Positions 25,334 to 34,765 are shown, counted from the stretch's first letter. The stretch is 64,000 bases of DNA from Chitinivorax tropicus (GCF_014202905.1 NZ_JACHHY010000003.1:186001-250000), one strand, 5' to 3'. The notes: generated from the letters alone by a model not told the origin. Translations and numbers: made by a program.

Positions 25334-26149
25334 TTATTGTTGCCCAAGGATGGCACCCAACTCCTGACCGCGATGATTCGCGGCGGCGATGCCTTTATCA
25401 ATCCCTTGCTTGACGCCGGCGGCTTCCATGGCATGCAATGCAGCCTCGGTCGTGCCGCCTTTTGACGTCACCTTGGCGCGCAAGGTTGCCGCGTCGTCCG
25501 GGCTGTCCAATGCCAATTTGATGGCGCCCTCAAACGTGGCGTAGGTCAGCTTGCGCGCATCGTCATCATTAAAACCCAAAGCGCGTCCCGCCGCCATCAT
25601 GGCCTCCATGAAGTAGAACACGTAAGCCGGCCCGCTGCCAGACATGGCCGTGATGGCATCGATTTGGGTTTCCTGCGCGACCCATAGCACTTGCCCCACT
25701 GCCCGCATGATCTGCTCGGCCTGTGCGCGGTGGCCAGTATCGACATCGGGAGGGGCATATAAGCCGGACATACCTGCCCGCACAAGTGCCGGTGTATTGG
25801 GCATCACTCGCACGATCTGTGTATACCCCCCCAGCCATGTTGCCAGAGTATTGACCTGAATGCCCGCTGCGATGGAGATGATCAGCTGCTTGCCCAGGTG
25901 TGGTGCCAATTGCTGCGCAACAGCCTTCATGCTTTGTGGTTTCACCGCAATCAAGATGACATCGCAGGCTGGCAACCCGGTTTCGATGGCTGCCTGCGTC
26001 TGGACGCCAAATTGCTGCTGCAGCGCATCACGCTTTGCCGGATCGGGCTCCACCACGGTCAGTCCGGCTGCTGCAAACCCCTGCTGCAGCATGCCGCCAA
26101 TCAGGGCGGTGGCCATATTGCCGCCACCGATAAAAGTGATATTCATCAT
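25334..26149 (-). CDS. proC: pyrroline-5-carboxylate reductase
   Basis: A 271-residue NAD(P)H-dependent enzyme for the last step of proline synthesis. The Rossmann motif is FIGGGNMATALIGGMLQQG at the N-terminus. VKPQSMKAVAQQLAPHL, RVMPNTPALVRAGMSGLYA and the C-terminal AMSGSGPAYVFYFMEAM with the substrate-binding residues follow. The long in-frame extension upstream is the shadow of yggS. The ATG at 26149 overlaps the yggS TGA, giving coupled translation; a second ATG one codon later is equally possible. Confidence 0.97.
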   Translation of the reverse strand: MMNITFIGGGNMATALIGGMLQQGFAAAGLTVVEPDPAKRDALQQQFGVQTQAAIETGLPACDVILIAVKPQSMKAVAQQLAPHLGKQLIISIAAGIQVNTLATWLGGYTQIVRVMPNTPALVRAGMSGLYAPPDVDTGHRAQAEQIMRAVGQVLWVAQETQIDAITAMSGSGPAYVFYFMEAMMAAGRALGFNDDDARKLTYATFEGAIKLALDSPDDAATLRAKVTSKGGTTEAALHAMEAAGVKQGIDKGIAAANHRGQELGAILGQQ

Positions 26150-26844
26150 GTATTTCCCATGGGTGCACGACGGCCAAAGATGGCGGTGCCAATACGAACC
26201 AGCGTGGCACCTTCGCTGATGGCCAGGGCCATGTCGTTGGACATGCCCATCGATAGGGTATCCAGACCCAAACCACCTTGGTTGAGTTCCATCAGTGCCC
26301 GGCGCAAAGTTTGAAACTGCAGACGAAGTGCAGCCTCGTCGTCGGTCGCCTCCGGTATACACATCAACCCGCGTAGCTGCAAGTGTGGCAAGGTGCGAAC
26401 CGCCGCTGCCAATGCGGGCAGGTCGGCAGGTGCGCAGCCGCTCTTGCTGGCCTCCCCGCTCACATTTACCTGAAGGCAGATCTGCAGCGGTGGTAAAGTG
26501 GCCGGGCGCTGGGCGGACAACCGCTCCGCCACGCGCAGGCGATCGATGCTGTGTACCCAGTGGAAATGCTCGGCAACCGGGCGGGTCTTGTTGCTCTGCA
26601 GCGGGCCGATGAAATGCCATTCCAATGGCAGATCGGCCAGTGCTTGAATTTTTGCAACACCTTCCTGTACATAATTTTCGCCAAAGGCAGTTTGGCCACC
26701 TTCGAATGCTTCTCGTACAGATTCGGCGGGAAAGGTCTTGCTGACAGCCAACAGTCGAACCGAGCCTGCTGGACGTTGGCATGAAGCCTCGGCGGCCCGG
26801 ATATGACTGTTGACTGCTTGCAATGCAGTTTTTATTGTGCCCAT
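26146..26844 (-). CDS. yggS: YggS/PLPBP family pyridoxal-phosphate homeostasis protein
   Basis: A 232-residue alanine-racemase-like fold protein that binds PLP without known catalysis and keeps PLP and amino acid pools balanced. The PLP lysine lies in RLLAVSKTFPAESVREAFEGG (near residue 36). FGENYVQEG, WHFIGPLQSNK and LSMGMSNDMALAISEGATLVRIGTAIFG are all present. The ATG at 26844 gives the usual length. It is divergent from pilT, with about 110 bases between, an arrangement common in beta- and gammaproteobacteria. Confidence 0.96.
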   Translation of the reverse strand: MGTIKTALQAVNSHIRAAEASCQRPAGSVRLLAVSKTFPAESVREAFEGGQTAFGENYVQEGVAKIQALADLPLEWHFIGPLQSNKTRPVAEHFHWVHSIDRLRVAERLSAQRPATLPPLQICLQVNVSGEASKSGCAPADLPALAAAVRTLPHLQLRGLMCIPEATDDEAALRLQFQTLRRALMELNQGGLGLDTLSMGMSNDMALAISEGATLVRIGTAIFGRRAPMGNT

Positions 26845-26955
26845 AATGAATTTCAGCGTTTTCTGATGCACTTCTTGATGCACTTTAGTACATGCGCCAG
26901 TCCGCATCCAAGGCGGAACTCAGAAGGTTTTGGCGTGAATTTCGGGAGATTATAA

Positions 26956-27996
26956 ATGGAAATATCAGAGCTGCTTGCGTTCGCGGTCAAGAATAAGGCC
27001 TCGGATTTGCATCTCTCTGCCGGCCTGCCCCCTATGATCCGGGTGCACGGTGATGTAAGACGCATCAATTTGCCGCCGATGGAGCACCGTGACGTCCATG
27101 ACATGGTGTATGACATCATGAATGACGGCCAACGCAAAATCTACGAAGAAACGCTGGAGTGTGACTTCTCATTCGAGATCACCGGTCTGGCCCGTTTCCG
27201 GGTCAATGCCTTTGTGCAGAACCGGGGTGCGGGTGCGGTGTTCCGTACCATTCCGTCCAAGGTGTTGACGCTGGAAGACTTGAATGCGCCACGCGTATTC
27301 ACTGAGATCTCTCAGCAACCACGTGGAATCGTGCTGGTCACCGGCCCTACCGGCTCGGGCAAGTCCACTACCTTGGCCGCGATGATCAACTACATCAATG
27401 AAAACGATTATGGCCACATCCTCACGGTCGAGGACCCGATCGAATTCGTGCACGAGTCGAAAAAGTGCTTGATCAACCAGCGGGAAGTCGGCCCTCACAC
27501 CATGAGCTTCAACAATGCGTTGCGTTCAGCGCTGCGTGAAGACCCGGACGTGATTCTGGTGGGTGAAATGCGCGACCTCGAAACCATCCGGCTGGCGCTG
27601 ACCGCAGCGGAAACCGGCCACTTGGTATTCGGTACCTTGCACACCAGCTCGGCGGCCAAGACCATCGACCGTATCGTTGACGTGTTTCCAGCAGCGGAAA
27701 AGGAGATGGTGCGCTCGATGCTATCTGAATCCATCCGTGCCGTGATTTCGCAGACCTTGCTGAAAACCAAAGATGGAACAGGCCGAGTGGCAGCACACGA
27801 GATCATGATCGGCACCCCGGCGATCCGTAACCTGATTCGTGAAAACAAGATTGCCCAGATGTATTCCGCCATCCAGACCGGCCAGACCGTAGGGATGCAG
27901 ACGTTGGATCAATGCCTGACTGAGCTGGTGCGCCGTAATCTGGTGTCGGTGGGCGAGGCCCGTACAAAAGCCATGAACAAAGATGCCTTCATGTAA
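26956..27996 (+). CDS. pilT: type IV pilus retraction ATPase PilT
   Basis: A 346-residue hexameric ATPase that pulls the pilus back for twitching motility. It has the N-terminal PAS-like domain, Walker A VTGPTGSGKSTTLAAM (about 129-144), the Asp box TVEDPIEFVHE, Walker B DVILVGEMRDLETI and the His box TGHLVFGTLHTSSA. AIRNLIRENK near the C-terminus is the PilT-specific AIRNLIRE motif needed for retraction. The ATG follows GGGAG. The assembly operon pilMNOPQ lies 16 kb away in the same window. Confidence 0.97.
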   Translation: MEISELLAFAVKNKASDLHLSAGLPPMIRVHGDVRRINLPPMEHRDVHDMVYDIMNDGQRKIYEETLECDFSFEITGLARFRVNAFVQNRGAGAVFRTIPSKVLTLEDLNAPRVFTEISQQPRGIVLVTGPTGSGKSTTLAAMINYINENDYGHILTVEDPIEFVHESKKCLINQREVGPHTMSFNNALRSALREDPDVILVGEMRDLETIRLALTAAETGHLVFGTLHTSSAAKTIDRIVDVFPAAEKEMVRSMLSESIRAVISQTLLKTKDGTGRVAAHEIMIGTPAIRNLIRENKIAQMYSAIQTGQTVGMQTLDQCLTELVRRNLVSVGEARTKAMNKDAFM

Positions 27997-28570
27997 GCAT
28001 ACAGCCCGCTGCTGCTGAGTATGGATCATGCGGGCTGAATGCGTATCTGATATCCGCTATATATAAAGCATGTGCATTCAATGTCTAATGCCCTTGGCCT
28101 GTGCTGGAAGGTGTTGGGGGGTCGGTTTTTTGTGTCGGCATGACGCAATTTACAGACCGTAGCTGGCGGGTTGGCAGATCGCAGATTTTTGTTGATGCTG
28201 ATGTCTTAAATCAAGACATGATGTACTATCGCGCAGGTGCAAGCGACGTCGGAGAAGCTTGCACCTGATGTTTTTGGCTGGGGTTCTGTTGACTGATTTC
28301 ATTGCCTGGGCTGAGTTTGGTGCTGGGATAGGGCTATGCCACGCGTGCTGCACAGGTTTCACCGTGGCAGAGGTTGGTTCTGCGGGTGGGTTTGGCCGTC
28401 GGGACTGCCTTTACAGCCCGCTGCGCCTCCTGCTGGGCATGATTGGGTGAAAAGAACCTGAGCCAGACGGTTTGCTGAATCAAGTAGGTGGAGTGTTCTG
28501 AGGTGGGGCAAGGCCACTTCAGGCGGCTACCGCAGTATTTGCCGCATTGATATTGCGGTTAGGAGACACC
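27997..28570 (+). other. pilT-pilU intergenic region
   Basis: A 574-base gap, long for pilT-pilU. AGCCCGC and GCGGGCT at about 28002-28034 can pair just after the pilT stop. A better hairpin with U-tract lies at 28234. The rest shows no convincing ORF. The region could carry the pilU promoter and possibly a small RNA ending at the hairpin. Confidence 0.5.
28234..28275 (+). terminator. rho-independent terminator inside the pilT-pilU gap
   Basis: CAGGTGCAAGC (28234-28244) pairs perfectly with GCTTGCACCTG (28257-28267), followed by ATGTTTTT. It stands 240 bases after pilT, so it may end a longer pilT transcript or a separate short RNA. Confidence 0.7.
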
Positions 28571-29707
28571 ATGGAAAGAGATCAAGCATCCAAATTCATG
28601 CATGACCTGCTCAAGCTCATGCGCAGTAAAAATGCATCTGACCTGTTCATCACAGCAGACTTCCCGCCTGCCATCAAAATCGATGGCAAGCTGACGCCTG
28701 TCTCAAGCCAGGCATTGTCACCACAGCATACGCGCGAGCTGGCGCGGGCGATCATGAATGACCGCCAGACGGAAGAATTTGAAGCCACCCGTGAGTGTAA
28801 TTTTGCGATCAGCCCACCGGGCATTGGCCGTTTCCGGGTCAATGCATTTGTGCAGCAAGGTCGAATCGGCATGGTATTGCGGACGATCACCACGGAAATC
28901 CCCAAGTTCGATGACCTGGGTTTGCCGCAGGTCTTGAAAGACGTTGCGTTGACCAAGCGTGGTCTGGTGATCTTCGTGGGTGGGACGGGCTCTGGTAAAT
29001 CGACTTCACTGGCCTCGATGATCGGGTTCCGCAACGAAAAAACCTATGGTCATATCATCACCATTGAAGACCCGGTCGAGTATGTTCACGATCATATCAA
29101 CTGTATTGTCACCCAGCGCGAGGTGGGTGTGGATACCGAATCCTGGCACGCGGCATTGCGTAACACTCTGCGCCAGGCGCCGGATGTCATCCTGATCGGT
29201 GAGATTCGTGACCGAGAGACCATGGATTACGCCATCGCCTTTGCGGAAACCGGTCACTTGTGTATGGCTACGCTGCACGCCAACAGTGCCAACCAGGCGC
29301 TGGATCGGATCATCAACTTCTTCCCGGAAGAGCGTCGTCAGCAATTGCTGATGGACTTGTCGTTGAACTTGAAAGCCTTCGTCTCGCAACGGCTGATCCC
29401 CCATCGCTCTGGCAAGGGCCGGGTGGCGGCAGTCGAGGTGATGTTGAATTCGCCACTGATCTCGGACCTGATCTTCAAAGGCGAGGTGCATGGCATCAAG
29501 GAAATCATGGCCAAGAGCCGCGAGCTGGGCATGCAGACCTTCGATCAAGCTTTGTTCGATATCTATGAACAAGGCCGCATCACCTATGAAGACGCCCTGC
29601 GTAATGCAGACTCAGTCAATGATCTGCGGCTCAAAATCAAGCTGGAGTCCCGCGAATCCAAAAACCGCGATGTCATGGAAGGTATCGACCATCTCGACAT
29701 CCTTTGA
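28571..29707 (+). CDS. pilU: PilT-like type IV pilus ATPase PilU
   Basis: A 378-residue retraction ATPase that works with PilT under load. Walker A is VGGTGSGKSTSLASM (near 134-148), the Asp box is TIEDPVEYVHD, Walker B is DVILIGEIRDRETM and the His box is TGHLCMATLHANSA. The C-terminus is longer than in PilT (LKIKLESRESKNRD), as is usual for PilU. AGGAGA precedes the ATG at 28571; the in-frame ATG at 28547 lies before this ribosome site and is rejected. A terminator follows. Confidence 0.96.
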   Translation: MERDQASKFMHDLLKLMRSKNASDLFITADFPPAIKIDGKLTPVSSQALSPQHTRELARAIMNDRQTEEFEATRECNFAISPPGIGRFRVNAFVQQGRIGMVLRTITTEIPKFDDLGLPQVLKDVALTKRGLVIFVGGTGSGKSTSLASMIGFRNEKTYGHIITIEDPVEYVHDHINCIVTQREVGVDTESWHAALRNTLRQAPDVILIGEIRDRETMDYAIAFAETGHLCMATLHANSANQALDRIINFFPEERRQQLLMDLSLNLKAFVSQRLIPHRSGKGRVAAVEVMLNSPLISDLIFKGEVHGIKEIMAKSRELGMQTFDQALFDIYEQGRITYEDALRNADSVNDLRLKIKLESRESKNRDVMEGIDHLDIL

Positions 29708-29746
29708 GCTTGCTGATGTAATCAGTCGGCAGGCTGCAATACAACG

Positions 29747-29772
29747 AGCGGGCATTTCGGTGCCCGCTTTTT
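29747..29772 (+). terminator. rho-independent terminator after pilU
   Basis: AGCGGGCA (29747-29754) pairs with TGCCCGCT (29761-29768) around TTTCGG, followed by TTTT. It stands 12 bases before the start of the DUF1289 gene, so that gene would depend on read-through or on a promoter overlapping the hairpin. Confidence 0.85.
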
Positions 29773-29783
29773 ACTGGTGCGCC

Positions 29784-29990
29784 ATGATCATCACTCGACC
29801 TGTTTCTCCTTGCATCCAGATCTGTCGGTTGGATACGACGGGTGTCTTGTGCACGGGCTGTTTCCGTACCTTGTCCGAAATCGTACAGTGGCGCGATCTC
29901 GATGACTCGCAACGCGAAGTCGTATGGCAGCAGCTGGACGATAGACGCCAAGCCTGGGGACGCCGATTGCCCAGCGACAAACACTGCTGA
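29784..29990 (+). CDS. DUF1289 family small Cys-rich protein
   Basis: A 68-residue protein. Its N-terminal half has four cysteines in SPCIQICRLD and LCTGCFRT, the DUF1289 signature, followed by LSEIVQWRDLDDSQREVVWQQL. The four Cys could bind zinc or an iron-sulfur cluster; neither is proven. The start at 29784 is the first ATG after the pilU terminator and fits the family's usual N-terminus. Function unknown. The longer frame upstream is a shadow of pilU. Confidence 0.82.
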   Translation: MIITRPVSPCIQICRLDTTGVLCTGCFRTLSEIVQWRDLDDSQREVVWQQLDDRRQAWGRRLPSDKHC

Positions 29991-30068
29991 CACTACGTTG
30001 TCAGTAGCAGGTGGTTACAGTCTCTCCATCGAGCCGCTGGGCTCATTCATTGAAAAAGGAGAGCTGAC

Positions 30069-30440
30069 ATGAATGCCATCAACTGGTTTGAAATTCCCGC
30101 CACCGATTTCGAACGTGCTCTGAAGTTTTACAACACTGTCTACCATGCCGACCTGCGGCTGGAATCATGTATTGATGATGCATCAATGGCCATCCTGCCC
30201 TATGAGCAAGGAAAAGGGGTCGGCGGGGCCATTGTCAAAGGCCTTGGCCTGGTGCCACATGCAGACGGCGTGCGTGTTTATTTGAATGGCGGTGATGACT
30301 TGTCTGTCATGCTGCGCCGCGCTCAAGAGGCAGGTGGGGAGGTGCTGATACCCAAGACCAAGCTGCCGGACGACATTGGCTACATTGCGCAATTCCGCGA
30401 TAGCGAAGGCAACGTCATCGGCCTGCATTCAATGGCATGA
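30069..30440 (+). CDS. VOC (glyoxalase/bleomycin-resistance fold) family protein
   Basis: A 123-residue single VOC protein: NAINWFEIPATDFERALKFYNTVYHADL at the start, then a beta strand run and the C-terminal block LPDDIGYIAQFRDSEGNVIGLHS with a candidate metal-binding residue. The family comprises metal-dependent lyases, isomerases and dioxygenases, and the substrate cannot be predicted. AAGGAG precedes the ATG. It is followed by a second VOC gene and a WYL regulator in the same direction. Confidence 0.85.
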   Translation: MNAINWFEIPATDFERALKFYNTVYHADLRLESCIDDASMAILPYEQGKGVGGAIVKGLGLVPHADGVRVYLNGGDDLSVMLRRAQEAGGEVLIPKTKLPDDIGYIAQFRDSEGNVIGLHSMA

Positions 30441-30572
30441 TGTGGTCGGGATGTCACGGGGCCTTGATCGACAACCGTTGAGCCATCGGGCTGGCCGTCA
30501 GGCTGGCCCAACCCAAACAGGGGCACTGCGGTGTACAGTGTAGCGGCCTATCTGTGGAATAGGAGATCCACC

Positions 30573-30962
30573 ATGCAGTTTGCATATACGATTGTGTATG
30601 TTGAATCAGTCGAAACGACGCTGGCCTTTTACGAAGCCGCGCTGGGCTGTCAGCGTCGTTTCCTGCACGAATCCGGCTTGTATGGCGAGCTGGAGACGGG
30701 CGCGACGACACTGGCCTTTGCTGCCCACGAAGTCGCCAGGGAAAACCTTGGGGTACCCTATCAAGCCGTCAGACCAGATGGGCCACCGCCGGGTATCGAG
30801 CTGGCCTTTGCTACGCCAGATGTGCCACAAGCCTACCATCGTGCGGTAGCGGCGGGTGCTGCGCCAATCCAACCGCCGGCAATCAAGCCCTGGGGGCAGA
30901 CTGTCGCTTATGTGCGTGCACCGGATGGTACCTTGATTGAACTATGCACCCCCATGCATTGA
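30573..30962 (+). CDS. VOC family protein 2
   Basis: A 129-residue VOC protein starting MQFAYTIVYVESVETTLAFYEAALG. Its C-terminus VAYVRAPDGTLIELCTPM carries the Glu typical of the glyoxalase metal site. It is only distantly similar to the previous VOC protein. AGGAGA precedes the ATG at 30573, so the longer frame from 30531 is rejected. It ends 18 bases before the YafY-type regulator, and the two probably share a transcript. Confidence 0.87.
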   Translation: MQFAYTIVYVESVETTLAFYEAALGCQRRFLHESGLYGELETGATTLAFAAHEVARENLGVPYQAVRPDGPPPGIELAFATPDVPQAYHRAVAAGAAPIQPPAIKPWGQTVAYVRAPDGTLIELCTPMH

Positions 30963-30980
30963 AAGAAATGAGTCTGCTCC

Positions 30981-31670
30981 ATGCGCCGCGCTGACCGCCT
31001 GTTCCAGATCGTGCAACTGCTGCGCGGGCGTCGTACCGTCCTCACCGCCCAGGCCTTGGCTGAGGCGCTGAATATTTCCGTGCGCACCGTCTACCGTGAT
31101 ATCGCTGATCTGATGGCCAGCGGCGTGCCGATCGACGGTGAGGCGGGTGTTGGCTATCGGTTGGCTCACGGGTTCGATCTGCCACCCTTGATGTTTGACC
31201 GATCCGAGCTGGAGTCGTTGCTGGTGGCGGCCCGGCTGCTCAAAGCCTGGGGTGAGCCGCAGCTTGCCAGATCGGCGCAGTCCGCCTTGTCCAAAATCGA
31301 GGCTGTTCTGCCAAAAGACCTGCGGCCTTCGTTGGGCCAATCCGGCTTTTACGCAGTCGAGATGCGCCATTACCCAGTGGCCCAGCTGACACCCTTACGA
31401 GAAGCCATTCTCGGGCAGTATAAAATTCGGTTCGATTACATCCGGGCTGATGGCGTTGGCTCCAGCCGCTGTGTCTGGCCACTCGGTGTGTTTTTCTGGG
31501 GAACCGTCTGGACACTTTCCGCCTGGTGCGAGCTGCGCGATGATTTCCGGAATTTCCGGGTTGATCGCATGGTAACCATCCAGGTGGAGCCTGAACGCTA
31601 TCCACACCAAGCAGGCCGCACATTGGATGATTGCCTACAACGGATGTGTGAGGGCGAGATGCCTGGGTGA
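30981..31670 (+). CDS. YafY-type transcriptional regulator (HTH + WYL)
   Basis: A 229-residue DNA-binding protein. The N-terminal helix-turn-helix is LTAQALAEALNISVRTVYRDIADL at about 21-44. The C-terminal WYL domain includes IRFDYIRADGVGSSRCVWPLGVFFWGTVWTLSAWCELRDDFRNFRVDRM. WYL domains sense ligands, in some cases nucleic acids or second messengers. As the last gene after two VOC genes it is a likely local regulator of them, which is inference. The start at 30981 gives the normal N-terminus MRRADRLFQIVQLLRG. Confidence 0.9.
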   Translation: MRRADRLFQIVQLLRGRRTVLTAQALAEALNISVRTVYRDIADLMASGVPIDGEAGVGYRLAHGFDLPPLMFDRSELESLLVAARLLKAWGEPQLARSAQSALSKIEAVLPKDLRPSLGQSGFYAVEMRHYPVAQLTPLREAILGQYKIRFDYIRADGVGSSRCVWPLGVFFWGTVWTLSAWCELRDDFRNFRVDRMVTIQVEPERYPHQAGRTLDDCLQRMCEGEMPG

Positions 31671-31819
31671 GCGATGGCGGCAATGCTCCGGCAGGAATGA
31701 GGCAGATGGTGACAAACGCTCTGCTGTTTTTTTCAGGCTGAACGGCAGTTGTTGCAATGGGGCACTAAATTACAACACCATCCGGATGACTTGATTGAAG
31801 CGGCGTAAGCTGTTATTGC

Positions 31820-32716
31820 ATGACGATGCAGACCAATTTCTCTGATGCAACCTGGCTGTACCGCCGCCTTTCTGATGCGGTGTCAGGCACGCCAACCCAG
31901 GTGTTGCTGCTGGATCTGGCCAGACATGCCAGCGACCAGGCTTGTGCACCCACTGTTTCGGCACGCTGGTTGGCTGGACTGAGTCGGTGGATCAATCCCT
32001 GGTGGCTGCGGCATTGGTATGCCCGGCATGGGGTGCGTGGGTTGGAGGTGTTTCGTCCGGATGTCCGCCCTTGGCTAGCTGCGGTGTGGGCTGGTATACA
32101 AAGCGGTGTACTGGTGTTCATGTGTGTATTGGCAGGTGGAGTGGGGGCAGGGTTTGCGATAGCAGCACTGTTTCTGTTGGGTTTGATCGGGCTGATGCTC
32201 GGCTGTGTGTGGCAAGGGGTGTCGCGTTATATGACGGCCCATGCTCGTTGGGCGGGGCAGCAGGCTGAGCTGGCCTTGCAGCATGCCGACCCTGCCCAGT
32301 ACCCGCCTGAGGGCGCCACCACACTGGAGTTGATTGCCATCGCCCGTGGGCTGGCCCCGGACAAGGCGCACAGACTGGCTCAGGCAATACGACATGCACC
32401 TGATGCCATCTTGACGCCGGATTTGTGCCGAGTACTGTGCTTGGTCGAGCCAAGCCTGCCCACGCCTTTGTCACAAGCTGGCGGGGCGATGTTGGGTACG
32501 GTAGCGGGGTTCCTGCCTGGCATGCTTTGTCTGGGTGCTGGCCCTTCATTGGGCTGGGCTCTACTGGCATATCTGTTGTCTGGCGTGGGCCTGGTCGGGC
32601 TGGCAATCAGACATGGAGGGCACCGGCTGATGGGTATCAGCCGGCTGGTGGGCGGTGCCGTGTTACTGTCTGGGTTGGTGTTTCTTTTGGCGTGGACCTT
32701 GCGGCATGTCTGGTAA
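31820..32716 (+). CDS. unknown integral membrane protein
   Basis: A 298-residue protein I do not recognise. The N-terminal 95 residues are soluble. Two strong helices follow (VLVFMCVLAGGVGAGFAIAALF and FLLGLIGLMLGCVWQG, about 96-138), then a soluble alanine-rich stretch of about 80 residues. Three more C-terminal helices end at LVFLLAWTLRHVW. No catalytic motif or repeat is visible. It is convergent with slt and has no clear partner. The start is one of two closely spaced ATG codons (31820 and 31826). Confidence 0.6.
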   Translation: MTMQTNFSDATWLYRRLSDAVSGTPTQVLLLDLARHASDQACAPTVSARWLAGLSRWINPWWLRHWYARHGVRGLEVFRPDVRPWLAAVWAGIQSGVLVFMCVLAGGVGAGFAIAALFLLGLIGLMLGCVWQGVSRYMTAHARWAGQQAELALQHADPAQYPPEGATTLELIAIARGLAPDKAHRLAQAIRHAPDAILTPDLCRVLCLVEPSLPTPLSQAGGAMLGTVAGFLPGMLCLGAGPSLGWALLAYLLSGVGLVGLAIRHGGHRLMGISRLVGGAVLLSGLVFLLAWTLRHVW

Positions 32717-32769
32717 AGGGCATCCCGCCACTGGCTGGGCATCGTAGCTCAGCCCGCTGACTGCCGCGT

Positions 32770-34665
32770 TCAGTTCCCAGGTACGGTGCCGATGCGTTGA
32801 TACAAGGACATCGCTGGCTGGTTGAAGCTCTTACTGTACCAGTAGGCATTGGCCATCACTTTTTTGACGTAATCCCGTGTCTCCGAAAACGGAATGTTCT
32901 CGATGTAGACAGCCGCCTCCAGTGGGCGAGATGCCTGCCAAGTCTTGGCTCGCCCAGGGCCTGCATTGTAGGCAGCAGTGGCCAGCACGGGCTGCCCCCC
33001 CAAGGTATCCAGCACATGTTTCAGGTAATAGGTGCCTAGCTGGACGTTGGTGCCAATTTCGTTGACCATTTCCGCACGGAATTTCTTGTAACCCAGCCGC
33101 TTGGCTACCCATTGGGCGGTTGAGGGCATCAACTGCATCAAGCCTGATGCCCCGACATTGGATCGGGCAACAGTCACAAACCGGCTTTCCTGCCGCATCA
33201 AGCCAAATACCCAAGCCTCATCCAGCTCGATCTGCTTGGCAGCATCCTGCACGACTTCACGGTAGGGAGCGATATAGCGAAGCGAGAAGTCGTGCACATC
33301 TTTGGTGCGATCTGAGGTGTAGATGGCCCGGTCGTACCATTGGTTGCGTGCCGCCAGCTCGGCAGCGGCGATCAGCTGGGTGTCTTCCATGCCGCGCACC
33401 CCCCAGTTCCACTCCTTGACTGCATCGCCACGTTGATCCAGGCGGTACAGAGTCAATGCCCGAGACAAGCTGGCCAGACGGCGCATGCCATTCACTTCGT
33501 TGTCGCTGGGTCGATAACGCCCTGCGGCGACATCCATGACATTGCCGATTTCCTCTTTGGCCAGGAGCCCGTAGAAATGGTGCTCACGCGATAGCGGGGC
33601 GAACAGCTCATTGGCCTCGATCGTGCGGCCCAACGCTTTCAGACTTCGTGCGCGCCAGTAACGCCAGGTTGCATCCGCCTGCTGGTTGTTTCCCATGCCA
33701 TCGATCGATGCCAGCGCAGTTTGCCAATCGCCGGCGCGTAGTGCGGCGCGGGCCTTCCACTCCAGCTGGATGGGCGATAGCGGCGTATTGCCTGCCAGCC
33801 GGAACCATTCCAGTGCTTCGGGGCGATGACGGCGTGCAGCACTCAAGGCAAGCTGGCCCCAGGCATAGGTGGTGTCGGCCACATTGAAGCGATCCTTCAA
33901 ATCCTGCAGCAGTGCGGCGCCTTGATCCAGATCGGTTCGCCCAACCCGCATCAAGGCATACAGCGCCAATTCGCGCCCGCCACGGGTTCGATACGTGATT
34001 TGATCCTTGCGCAATGCGGCTTGCGGGTTGGCGGCCACTAGATCCAGTTGCCGCGCGGTGAAGCTTTGTTCATCGGGTAGCAGAGCAGCCAGATGCTTCA
34101 TCAGGCCTAGGTTGTTCTCCTCCTGTGCCAGACGCAGTCGATCCCAGATATTGTCTTGTGTCACCAGCCCATTGCTGCGTAACAGGTCAAAGAGCGGGCC
34201 GCATGCATCGGGCTGGTCTTTGCCCGTAAACCAAAGTGGCCGTGCCGCCTGCAGGGCGGTCATGTCCTTCAGCACATGGCGTGCACGATATTGATAGCAA
34301 TTGAGCTCTGTGTCGCTGTTGATCAAGGCTGGCCATTCGGCGCTGAAGGTGTCCCAGCGCTCGACTTTTCCCAGCTGCTTCAGCCAGTCGGCACGAAGCC
34401 GATCAGCAAGCAGGCTGCCGGAATACATTTGCAGGAATTGCTTGACCTGCGTCTCAGGGATGGTGTCGATCTGGACATTGATCAACCAATAACGAGAGTA
34501 GATTTCCAGCTCATCTCCCTGCATTTTTTCAACCAGACGTTCGAGGCGCGGAATATCCTTGGCGCGATATGCATCACGTGCAGCGTTGAATTCATTGGTA
34601 GAGACGGCAGCATTGGCCAATGCCGGGATCAGTACTGACAACAGGGGAAAGACAAATCGTTTCAT
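32770..34665 (-). CDS. slt: soluble lytic murein transglycosylase
   Basis: A 631-residue periplasmic enzyme that cleaves peptidoglycan strands to 1,6-anhydromuropeptides. It has the signal peptide MKRFVFPLLSVLIPALANA, a long superhelical ring of alpha repeats (about 25-440) and the C-terminal goose-lysozyme-like domain. The catalytic Glu is in FGLMRQESRFVTVARSNVGASGLMQLMPSTA, followed by NVQLGTYYLKHVLD and ATAAYNAGPGR. It is divergent from the aldehyde dehydrogenase gene with about 100 bases between. The ATG at 34665 is chosen because it begins the signal peptide. Confidence 0.94.
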   Translation of the reverse strand: MKRFVFPLLSVLIPALANAAVSTNEFNAARDAYRAKDIPRLERLVEKMQGDELEIYSRYWLINVQIDTIPETQVKQFLQMYSGSLLADRLRADWLKQLGKVERWDTFSAEWPALINSDTELNCYQYRARHVLKDMTALQAARPLWFTGKDQPDACGPLFDLLRSNGLVTQDNIWDRLRLAQEENNLGLMKHLAALLPDEQSFTARQLDLVAANPQAALRKDQITYRTRGGRELALYALMRVGRTDLDQGAALLQDLKDRFNVADTTYAWGQLALSAARRHRPEALEWFRLAGNTPLSPIQLEWKARAALRAGDWQTALASIDGMGNNQQADATWRYWRARSLKALGRTIEANELFAPLSREHHFYGLLAKEEIGNVMDVAAGRYRPSDNEVNGMRRLASLSRALTLYRLDQRGDAVKEWNWGVRGMEDTQLIAAAELAARNQWYDRAIYTSDRTKDVHDFSLRYIAPYREVVQDAAKQIELDEAWVFGLMRQESRFVTVARSNVGASGLMQLMPSTAQWVAKRLGYKKFRAEMVNEIGTNVQLGTYYLKHVLDTLGGQPVLATAAYNAGPGRAKTWQASRPLEAAVYIENIPFSETRDYVKKVMANAYWYSKSFNQPAMSLYQRIGTVPGN

Positions 34666-34765
34666 GAGCGCTATAGTGGTGGACTTTGCCCCGGCGTCCA
34701 AATGGTCATCTGATGTTGAGAGATGTCATCGTCACGTGGGGCGAGTCCATAACGATACCATACTC

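Noticed and set aside
26150-26782. Long N-terminal extension of the proC frame
   Set aside because: It is the shadow of yggS; the Rossmann motif starts directly after the ATG at 26149.
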